Of a stretch of 13,892 bases of DNA, positions 1-5,731 are shown one piece after another. Positions within the stretch are counted from its first letter, which is position 1; every line of letters begins with the position of its first letter. Below the pieces are notes generated by a model. That model had not been told where the DNA came from and searched no databases. It saw only the letters and a program-made list of their open reading frames with translations. This stretch comes from an uncultured Eubacteriales bacterium (GTDB lineage Bacteria; Bacillota; Clostridia; Oscillospirales; Oscillospiraceae). The translations under genes were made by a program, and so were the position numbers. The stretch is taken from contig URPI01000043.1 of the NCBI GenBank assembly GCA_900549705.1, positions 1 through 13,892 on the forward strand, in the 5' to 3' direction.

Positions 1-132
1 CTGCCGGTTCCGAAGAGCCGTCATGGCTGACAGCTTCCCCCCGGGGGAAGCCAAGAGGAGGTTGCGGAAGCTGGCACCATTCAATGTATCCATCTGTTCC
101 GGAAACAGCGGGTGGCTAGGCATCCCTATCAT
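1..132 (-). other. Left-edge GC-rich segment; possible 5' end of a minus-strand ORF
   Basis: I do not recognise this stretch. On the minus strand a frame starting at ATG (complement of 130-132, with a second ATG at 121-123) stays open to the window edge and would encode about 44 residues beginning MIGMPSHPLFPEQMDTL. A stop codon lies directly before the first ATG. There is no well-spaced ribosome binding site, and the other frames are also fairly open, so coding is unproven. The segment is also rich in short hairpins: 4-19 (CGGTT/AGCCG), a GCTTCCCC/GGGGAAGC stem near 31-49, and CTGTT/AACAG near 100-114. It could therefore be the end of a structured RNA. I tested it mentally against SRP RNA, tmRNA, RNase P RNA and T-box signatures and saw none of them. 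Confidence 0.2.
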
Positions 133-182
133 TTACAAGATATTTAACTCCCGCAATCGTCCTATTCTTTTTACAAAAAGTA

Positions 183-211
183 TTGACAAAACCACCCAAA
201 CCAGTTATAAT
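183..211 (+). promoter_or_regulatory. Consensus sigma-A promoter of tRNA-Leu
   Basis: A perfect -35 TTGACA (183-188) and a perfect -10 TATAAT (206-211) are separated by 17 bases. The expected start near 218 puts the tRNA 5' end only a few bases into the transcript. Such strong promoters are usual for stable RNA genes. Confidence 0.9.
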
Positions 212-223
212 ACTCTGGCAACT

Positions 224-306
224 GCGAGAGTGTTGGAATGGTAGACAAGCACGTTTGAGGTGCGTGTGGTTACGCCGTGGGGGTTCGAGTCCCCTCTCTC
301 GCACCA
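224..306 (+). tRNA. tRNA-Leu (anticodon GAG)
   Basis: The acceptor stem GCGAGAG (224-230) pairs with CTCTCGC (296-302), followed by discriminator A and an encoded CCA (304-306). The anticodon stem 250-254/262-266 frames a seven-base loop with anticodon GAG at 257-259, which reads CUC/CUU leucine codons. A variable arm of about 12 bases (267-278), typical of class II tRNAs such as Leu, precedes the T arm GGGGG-TTCGAGT-CCCCT (279-295). The gene stands alone with its own promoter and terminator. I found no second copy of its 3' end in the window, so nothing shows it serving as an integration site here. Confidence 0.97.
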
Positions 307-310
307 GAAA

Positions 311-337
311 AAAGAGCCCTTTCGGGGCTCTTTTTTT
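311..337 (+). terminator. Rho-independent terminator of tRNA-Leu
   Basis: The stem GAGCCC/GGGCTC (314-319/325-330) has a five-base loop and can be extended by three A-T pairs. It is followed directly by a run of T (331-337), starting only a few bases after the tRNA CCA end. Confidence 0.93.
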
Positions 338-340
338 GTT

Positions 341-634
341 GGTCAGAAAAGGCGGCGGGATGGGAAAACCCTAACCTTGCGCCCGAAAAGCACCGCTTCG
401 CGGCTCAGATAAGAGATAATAGGGAATAATGAATCAACAATGGAAATTGCCTTGCTTGACGGGCGTTTCTGTACGATTTGATATTTTCGATTATCTCTTG
501 TTTTTTACCTGATGAACGGCTTCAACGATGAAACGGGATAGTGCCGGACAGGCCTTATTCCGGCCAGCCGGACGAGCATCCCTTCAGCAAGGTGCAGGAA
601 GTTCTTTTATTACTTTTCCCGCAGCAAAAAACAA
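341..634. other. Gene-poor spacer with an inverted repeat and doubtful short ORFs
   Basis: No convincing gene lies in these roughly 300 bases. A 10-base inverted repeat, AAGAGATAAT (411-420) and ATTATCTCTT (490-499), encloses about 70 bases. Inside it starts a 27-codon plus-strand ORF (429-512, MNQQWKLPCL...) with only a weak, too-close AGGGA upstream. A GCCGGA/TCCGGC hairpin near 542-563 lies downstream of the sensor kinase gene but has no T-run, so I see no standard terminator for the kinase operon. A 24-codon minus-strand ORF (MLVRLAGIRP...) also begins here and is equally weak. Confidence 0.5.
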
Positions 635-1918
635 TCAGATGTCGGAAATCAGCAGCATCACCTTGGCAATGAACCATCCATCTTCCGTTACGGTGAAGTC
701 TGCTGAGCCATCGTGCTGCTCTGCAATTCCACGGATTACAGATAAACCAAATCCATGCTGCTTTGCATTATGCTTTGTAGTGTGCATCTCAGGGTTGCTG
801 CGCAGCAGCTCAATGTTGGCTCGATTTTGAATTTTAATACACAGGTAGCATCTGGTTGGAAAAATGTGAATATCAATTTCAGGCGAATCAACTTTTTCAC
901 TGGCCTCCATTGCATTGCTGACAAGATTTGAGATCAGAGAAACCAATTCGCTGTCTGATACGGGCATATTGCTTGTGAGAGATGCATCCACATGGAACGC
1001 AATCCCTTTTTGCAAGGCGGTAGCAGCTTCTTTGTTCAAAATTGCGTCCACCACTGCATTGCCGGTATGGATGCATTTGGTATTGGGACTGATAGGCTGC
1101 TGTGAAAACTCGTCAAGAAGCTTCAGCGCCTGCTCTGTGTTCCCTCCTTCCAGCAGCACTGTCAGCGCGCGCATACGATGCTGGTTTTCATGGCGCTCCA
1201 ATCGAAGTGCATGGGTCAAACGGTTAATTTCCTCTGACATGATTGTCTGTTCCCAGCGGCCGGTACGCAGGGAAATCTTTGTCAAACTGGATTCATAATG
1301 GCGGATTAAATGACTTACCAGGAAAAAGAGAATATACAGGGTAAGCAAACCGCAGAGATTTGTAAATGCCTGCCGCTTACACATTTCCAGATACCCCGGT
1401 GTCCCCCAGGCCACCGATGTTCCGCGATACCGCAATGTATATCCGAGGACGCTGAACACAGAGGCTGCAACAAGCGCCCCCCAGTAGTACACGGAAACCT
1501 TTCTGGTAGAATGAAGTGCTGTCATGTACAGAAAAACGGCGGACAGCAGGATAAATGGCAGGGAGAAAAAGCGCCAGTTGGGAACATGAAAAAGGGCACC
1601 CAGAAGGTGTGCAAATTCAAAACTATAAAAAACGGATACACAGAAGACGGTTGTCATCGCCAGCTTCAGACCGAACTGGCCTTTCAGGCAGAAATAGGAG
1701 TACACGCTGCCCCAAAGAATGAAATTGACGGCATACAGGAAAAAGTTGATGCCCTGTACCTGCTCTTCTAAAATTGTTCCAGCCAAGCCGGATAGGCACA
1801 GCAGAAGCACTGAAAAGGCGTTTTGTGCGCGGTTAAAACGTCGGCCATAGCTAAACTGTAGTGAAAGTAATAATACCAGAAATGTAAGAACATCCAGAAT
1901 GCGAATAAAAATAGTCAT
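635..1918 (-). CDS. GHKL-type membrane sensor histidine kinase (AgrC-like)
   Basis: This 427-residue protein is the sensor partner of the response regulator next to it. The N-terminal half (about 1-207) is very hydrophobic, with six or seven probable membrane spans (near 5-24, 35-50, 57-77, 85-108, 118-134, 143-160 and 185-205) and no large outside domain. This resembles the polytopic sensors of AgrC/ComD-type kinases. The cytoplasmic half has a dimerisation/phosphoacceptor helix with ERHENQHRM (probable phospho-His243), then GNAVVDAILNKEA, the N box SNLVSNAMEAS (about 330-340) and a glycine box HGFGLSVIRG (388-397). This is the HATPase_c_5/GHKL pattern. Its ATG overlaps the regulator stop (ATGA, 1915-1918), so the two are translationally coupled. 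No peptide pheromone or AgrB-like gene is seen nearby, so the signal is unknown. The family is clear; the ligand is not. Confidence 0.9.
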   Translation of the reverse strand: MTIFIRILDVLTFLVLLLSLQFSYGRRFNRAQNAFSVLLLCLSGLAGTILEEQVQGINFFLYAVNFILWGSVYSYFCLKGQFGLKLAMTTVFCVSVFYSFEFAHLLGALFHVPNWRFFSLPFILLSAVFLYMTALHSTRKVSVYYWGALVAASVFSVLGYTLRYRGTSVAWGTPGYLEMCKRQAFTNLCGLLTLYILFFLVSHLIRHYESSLTKISLRTGRWEQTIMSEEINRLTHALRLERHENQHRMRALTVLLEGGNTEQALKLLDEFSQQPISPNTKCIHTGNAVVDAILNKEAATALQKGIAFHVDASLTSNMPVSDSELVSLISNLVSNAMEASEKVDSPEIDIHIFPTRCYLCIKIQNRANIELLRSNPEMHTTKHNAKQHGFGLSVIRGIAEQHDGSADFTVTEDGWFIAKVMLLISDI

Positions 1919-2613
1919 CTGAAAATCATCTCCTCGAGCTTTTTCCGTGCTGCGGTGTATTTCTCGCGGCTTATTGGCAGGTGGGTGCCGTCTCTGAGTA
2001 TGGCCTCCCCTTTTTGAATGCAGATTACTGCATCCATGTTCACCAGGTAACTGCGCTGTATGCGGAAAAAGCCCTTTGGAATCAGCTCAGATTCAAAGAA
2101 ACTCATTGTGCAATAGACGATGTGCCGCCGATCCCTGGTAACAATGTGTTGAACCTTGTTTTCACCTTCTATGTATAAAATGGAGGAGACTGGAAGGTGA
2201 ATGGTTTCCCGGTTGGTCGTCACGGTTAATCGATTTTTATTATCTTCATCAAGCTTGTTTCGCAGTGCAGACAGCGCCTCCGGCAGTTCCTCTTTCAAAT
2301 GGGATTTGCGGATAAAACGCAGCGGCTGGACACGCAGCGCTTCAAATACGCGCTCCTCTATGCCAGAGATAAAAATAATGCTGCTTTGGCTTCCTTTGCG
2401 TCGTATTTCCTGTGCAAGTTGGATTCCGTCCATGCCCTCCATTTCAATATCCAGCAGGTAGGCATCATAAGTCAGCGCGTCAATTGCAAAGGAGCTGGTG
2501 AAGCAATGCACGGTGCAGGGAAAAGACTGCTGCTTCGTAATTTGCTGTACCAGATGAACAAGCCGGGAGAGAAAGGCCGACTCATTGTCAATCAGTGCGA
2601 TTCGATATGGCAT
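1915..2613 (-). CDS. LytTR-family response regulator (AgrA/LytR-like)
   Basis: A 232-residue two-component regulator. The receiver domain (about 1-120) has the acidic pocket at LIDN (D9), the phosphoacceptor Asp55 in YLLDIEMEG, Ser83 in FISG and the conserved Lys103. The C-terminal domain (about 128-232) is LytTR: it has LYIEGENKVQHIV, the signature FFRIQRSYLVNMDAV and LPISREKY. LytTR domains bind direct repeats of about 9 bp on one DNA face, and a candidate pair lies in the divergent control region just upstream. The start is supported by AAGGCGG a few bases before the ATG. It is the first gene of a two-gene operon with the kinase. The likely targets, by position, are its own promoter and the divergent GH3 gene; that is inference. 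Confidence 0.93.
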   Translation of the reverse strand: MPYRIALIDNESAFLSRLVHLVQQITKQQSFPCTVHCFTSSFAIDALTYDAYLLDIEMEGMDGIQLAQEIRRKGSQSSIIFISGIEERVFEALRVQPLRFIRKSHLKEELPEALSALRNKLDEDNKNRLTVTTNRETIHLPVSSILYIEGENKVQHIVTRDRRHIVYCTMSFFESELIPKGFFRIQRSYLVNMDAVICIQKGEAILRDGTHLPISREKYTAARKKLEEMIFR

Positions 2614-2652
2614 ATAGGTACCGCCTTCTTTTTGTATATCATACCGTGTTCA

Positions 2653-2680
2653 ATTATACGCAAAATTAAAAAAATCGCAA
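2653..2680 (-). promoter_or_regulatory. Probable promoter of the two-component operon
   Basis: On the minus strand TTGCGA (2675-2680) is followed after 16 bases by a perfect TATAAT (complement of 2653-2658). This lies about 40 bases before the regulator ATG. Both elements match sigma-A well. Confidence 0.75.
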
Positions 2681-2688
2681 CACTTTTT

Positions 2689-2716
2689 GTGAAATTTTCA
2701 CACTGCATATAGTGTG
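2689..2716. promoter_or_regulatory. Two adjoining dyads in the divergent control region
   Basis: GTGAAA-T-TTTCAC (2689-2701) is a perfect 13-base palindrome. It overlaps CACACT-GCATAT-AGTGTG (2699-2716), a perfect 6+6 dyad. They sit just upstream of the minus-strand -35 and about 100 bases upstream of the plus-strand -10. They look like regulator binding sites, but no cognate protein is identified; LytTR proteins normally use direct repeats. Confidence 0.5.
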
Positions 2717-2726
2717 GTAGCAGTAA

Positions 2727-2755
2727 ATGCTGTTTATTGTGCCAATATGCAGTTT
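2727..2755 (+). promoter_or_regulatory. Candidate LytTR-box direct repeat
   Basis: ATGCTGTTT (2727-2735) recurs as ATGCAGTTT (2747-2755) with a 20-base start-to-start distance, close to two helical turns. Known LytTR sites are pairs of about 9 bp containing a CAGTT-like core with 12-13 bp between them; here the gap is 11. The pair lies between the two divergent promoters, upstream of the GH3 promoter. It is a candidate binding site only. Confidence 0.45.
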
Positions 2756-2786
2756 GCGAATTATAGATGCAATTCTCGGCGGATGT

Positions 2787-2815
2787 GTTCTCATCTTACA
2801 AATTTTTGCTATACT
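2787..2815 (+). promoter_or_regulatory. Probable GH3 gene promoter (extended -10)
   Basis: TGCTATACT (2807-2815) provides an extended -10 element, TGn plus TATACT. At the usual distance upstream there is only a poor -35 (GTTCTC, 2787-2792). A weak -35 together with an upstream candidate activator site is what an activated promoter often looks like. The predicted start near 2822 leaves a leader of about 80 bases. Confidence 0.55.
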
Positions 2816-2890
2816 CAAGACAACCGTTGAACAGCTTGCCTGCTCCGAATGAAGGGCGCAGGAATGGCCATCAACAGGAAATTAAAAAAT

Positions 2891-2897
2891 GGGAGGA
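2891..2897 (+). promoter_or_regulatory. Ribosome binding site that decides the GH3 start
   Basis: GGGAGGA lies seven bases before the ATG at 2904. An upstream in-frame ATG at 2889 overlaps this site and would add five charged residues (MGGRK) before a typical signal peptide, so 2904 is preferred. Confidence 0.8.
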
Positions 2898-2903
2898 AGA
2901 AAA

Positions 2904-5366
2904 ATGACACACAAGCTGCTTTCTATGGCGATTGCCGGTAGCATCCTGCTGAGCAGCACCGTATTCGCTGCGAATGCTGACGCTGCCAAAAAGTACACCG
3001 AGCGCACAATGGACAATGGGTATATCCGTATCCAGAATGAAGGTGGCGCTCAGCTGAGCTATGACCCCAACTCCGGCGTGCAGATCCTTGAGGATGATGG
3101 TTATGCCTTCAAGGATTTGAACAAGAATGGTAAACTGGATGTCTATGAAGATTGGCGTGTTGACATTGACGAGCGTGTTGCCGATTTGGTTTCGCAGATG
3201 AGCCTGGAAATGAAGCTTGGCAACCTGGCCAATGACTTCACTGGCGGCGCTTTCTCCCCCATCTATCCAACTAACGATGAATGGCTTTACAGCCAGGAAG
3301 ACCACATTCAGATTGAGGGGGATAAATTTGTTTACCGCCCCCTGTGGTATGAAATAAACAAGAATCATGTTACCCATTATTCTTACTCTGCAACTGGTAC
3401 TCCGAAAGAGCAGCAGGATACGCTGAATGCAATTCAGGGCATTGGTGAAGCTGCGGAGCTTGGCATCCCCATTTCTTTTGAAACGGATCGACCCTATAAT
3501 ACATTTGGCTCGATGATCAATATGCCTTACTATGCGTTTGGCATTGCACACGACCCGGAACTGCTGTATAACATGGTAGCCCAGTATTCCAAGGAGATGG
3601 CTGCCATGGGATATACGACCATTTTCCACAGCTATGGTGTTGAGATTGGCTCCTGGTATGGCGATGAGGTCAACTATATTTCCGATATGATTGTTGCGGA
3701 AACAAAGGCATATGAGGAAAACGGTCTCCATGCAATGACCAAGCACTATATTGCACGCGGAGGGCGTAATTCCTTCGCAGCTGCCCGCTCGGATGCACAG
3801 CTGTGGGAGAATTACATGGTGCCTTGGAAGGCGGCTGTTCAGGAAGGAAAGACCTCAACCATCATGCTCAATGCCGGACAGGGTATCAACAACACGCCTA
3901 TCTACTTTGACGCTGTGACGCTGGGTTACCTGCGCAATGAGTTGGGCTTTAAAGGCGTTCTCTGCACCGACTGGCCGCTGCAATTTAACAGCTACTACGA
4001 ACAGTATACCAGTGATGGCCGCTTGATTGGTGATATGACGGAAGGTGAGCGCTACGCCTGGATGATGCAGTGCGGAATTGATCAGTTTGGCGTTTTCCGT
4101 GTTGAGCATGGTACGGATACCAGCACATTCTATAATTCTAACAGCTTTGACTGCATTTTCTGGCCGGACTGCCTGAAGGAAGAAATTGATAACGGCCATT
4201 TGGACATTGCGATTGTGGACGCTGCTATTTCCCGCGCCATGAAGAACAAATTCCGCCTGGGCCTGTTTGAAGACCCCTACAATGAATATGCTGAACTTGA
4301 GGCACTGTTCGCCAGTGATGCATATAAGGCAGAAGCGTTTGAACTGAAGAGTACGGATGATGTTATTCGTGCGCGTACTGAGCAAATGAATGCGTGGGAT
4401 GAGGAATTGATGGAAAAGTCCTCCATCCTGCTGAAAAATGAGATTTTGCCCCTTTCTGCCGATGCAAAGATTTATGTGACTTCAAATTCTGAAGATATTG
4501 CGGAGCGGGATGTCGCAGCAATCTCTGCAAAGGCAACCGTGGTGGATACCATGGAAGAGGCTGATGTGATTGTAGCTCATATGACTGCCCTCGGCGATGG
4601 CTGGGATTACGTCATTGAAGATGCACAGGCTGCGGGCAAGCCCATTGTGTTGGTGCTGCAAGGCGGCTTCAACCGTAGCGGCAAAGCGCCAATCGAGCCG
4701 ACCGAACGCGATGCGCTGGCGTGTGCTACAATCATTATGGAAACCTATGACAGTCTGCCTGACCACGGCACGGCACTGCCTGATTTCTACCGTTATACCT
4801 ATCCGTCCATCACTGCGGATTTCCTGTTTGGTGCCCGAGTACCGCAGGGCAGCACCGTGTATGAGATTGGCCGCACAACGGATGACTATTTCCTCTCTTG
4901 GGGCGATTTGCAGCTTGACATCGGTATGGACGATTACACACGGCTGTATTATGCCGCAGCCATTCGCAACCAGCCGGATCTCTTAGTGCCCAATAATCTG
5001 GGAGACAGCCTGTATTCCTCGAATTTTGGAATGACCTATGGCACTGTCGCTGATTTTGACATTAACACATTGGTTCTGCCCAAGGAAGTTGTAAGCCAAA
5101 CGGATGCACGCGGTAATGAGGTTTCCGTAGCACAGATCAAGATTCAGAAGGCGGGAGAAGCATTCCCTGTTATGTTTATCGTGCAGAATAACGGAGCTGA
5201 TGCAACCGCGGTCATCGATATCTATGATGGAGATACTGTTATCGCCAGTAAGTTTGTTGCGCTGGACGAAGGCCAATTCCGTGTCGTATCGATTGATGTG
5301 ACATTGGAAGCAGGAGAGCATACCATCAGCGTAGGCGGCACCTCTAAAACTGTGACCGTCGAATAA
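2904..5366 (+). CDS. Secreted glycoside hydrolase family 3 protein (divergent)
   Basis: An 820-residue exported protein related to beta-glucosidase/beta-xylosidase-type GH3 enzymes. Residues 1-23 form a signal peptide (charged MTHK, a hydrophobic core, then VFAANA-type cleavage) with no lipobox. An EF-hand-like loop DLNKNGKLDVYEDW (71-84) precedes the TIM-barrel domain (about 85-460). That domain has KHYIARGG (K280, H281) in place of the usual KHFPG and GFKGVLCTDW with the expected nucleophile Asp356. A sandwich domain follows, marked by SSILLKNEILPL (about 506-517), a beta strand GKPIVLVLQGG and ADFLFGARVPQGSTVYEI (about 638-655). The last 80 residues look like a CARDB-type beta domain. The segment that in typical GH3 proteins contains the acid/base Glu region (after ADVIVAHMTALGDG, 553-566) is shortened. 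The gene is divergent from the two-component operon, which may control it. The substrate cannot be read from the sequence. Confidence 0.88.
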   Translation: MTHKLLSMAIAGSILLSSTVFAANADAAKKYTERTMDNGYIRIQNEGGAQLSYDPNSGVQILEDDGYAFKDLNKNGKLDVYEDWRVDIDERVADLVSQMSLEMKLGNLANDFTGGAFSPIYPTNDEWLYSQEDHIQIEGDKFVYRPLWYEINKNHVTHYSYSATGTPKEQQDTLNAIQGIGEAAELGIPISFETDRPYNTFGSMINMPYYAFGIAHDPELLYNMVAQYSKEMAAMGYTTIFHSYGVEIGSWYGDEVNYISDMIVAETKAYEENGLHAMTKHYIARGGRNSFAAARSDAQLWENYMVPWKAAVQEGKTSTIMLNAGQGINNTPIYFDAVTLGYLRNELGFKGVLCTDWPLQFNSYYEQYTSDGRLIGDMTEGERYAWMMQCGIDQFGVFRVEHGTDTSTFYNSNSFDCIFWPDCLKEEIDNGHLDIAIVDAAISRAMKNKFRLGLFEDPYNEYAELEALFASDAYKAEAFELKSTDDVIRARTEQMNAWDEELMEKSSILLKNEILPLSADAKIYVTSNSEDIAERDVAAISAKATVVDTMEEADVIVAHMTALGDGWDYVIEDAQAAGKPIVLVLQGGFNRSGKAPIEPTERDALACATIIMETYDSLPDHGTALPDFYRYTYPSITADFLFGARVPQGSTVYEIGRTTDDYFLSWGDLQLDIGMDDYTRLYYAAAIRNQPDLLVPNNLGDSLYSSNFGMTYGTVADFDINTLVLPKEVVSQTDARGNEVSVAQIKIQKAGEAFPVMFIVQNNGADATAVIDIYDGDTVIASKFVALDEGQFRVVSIDVTLEAGEHTISVGGTSKTVTVE

Positions 5367-5431
5367 CCATGAAACATTGACGATGAATCGCATAGGGCAA
5401 GTGCAATTCATTGTTGATACACCTTTCTCAA

Positions 5432-5473
5432 AGGGGCTGCCCCATGATTTTCAAAAATCATGGGGCAGCTCCT
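5432..5473. terminator. Long hairpin after the GH3 gene, probable terminator
   Basis: GCTGCCCCATGATTTT (5436-5451) is followed two bases later by its perfect reverse complement (5454-5469). The stem can be extended by four more pairs, one of them G-T, to 5432-5473. Only a short ATTTTAT follows, so this is a strong stem with a weak U-tract. It starts 65 bases after the GH3 stop. It could also be a small palindromic repeat element. Confidence 0.6.
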
Positions 5474-5731
5474 CATTTTATCGTTACCATGCGAATCAAG
5501 CGTTCATATATCGGCAGATTTCCAACCAAAACGGGACAGCTGAAACATTTCGAGACTGTAGAGGCGGCTATCAGCCGCCCATGCACGCATTCGGCGACGG
5601 ATTGCTTTTTATTTCATGCCCGTCTATTGACCCGCATTTTTCCCTATGGTAGAATACTCGCAGGGCAAGTGGGTGCCTTTGCCCCCTGTTTCCGTTGACA
5701 ATACAGATTTTCAGAAAGAGAGAAGATAAAT
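5474..5731 (+). promoter_or_regulatory. Intergenic leader before the C69 peptidase gene
   Basis: No gene is visible in this stretch. It holds a perfect hairpin GGCGGCT-ATC-AGCCGCC (5563-5579) without a T-run, the peptidase promoter (5627-5655), and within the predicted transcript leader an inverted repeat GGGCAA (5663-5668)/TTGCCC (5679-5684). A second TTGACA at 5695-5700 lacks a matching -10. The ribosome binding site is a purine-rich stretch around 5712-5725. I recognise no known riboswitch class here. Confidence 0.55.
5627..5655 (+). promoter_or_regulatory. Promoter of the C69 peptidase gene
   Basis: TTGACC (5627-5632) and TAGAAT (5650-5655), spaced by 17 bases, are each one mismatch from the sigma-A consensus. 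The expected start near 5662 gives a leader of about 70 bases. Confidence 0.8.

Noticed and set aside
1..180. SRP RNA, tmRNA, RNase P RNA, T-box or riboswitch at the left edge
   Set aside because: The hairpins are suggestive, but none of the conserved core sequences of these classes is present.
23..244. A 73-codon plus-strand frame at the left edge
   Set aside because: It runs through the tRNA promoter into the tRNA gene and has no ribosome binding site.
224..306. tRNA-Leu as an attachment site of an integrated element
   Set aside because: I looked for a repeat of the T-arm/acceptor end in the rest of the window and found none. There is no integrase, so only the compositional shift is kept as a weak hint.
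2871..3746. A minus-strand frame of 291 codons across the start of the GH3 gene
   Set aside because: It overlaps the GH3 signal peptide and barrel coding region, and its product matches nothing I know.
5695..5700. A second TTGACA just before the peptidase gene as an additional promoter
   Set aside because: There is no -10-like hexamer 16-18 bases downstream, only a purine-rich ribosome binding region.
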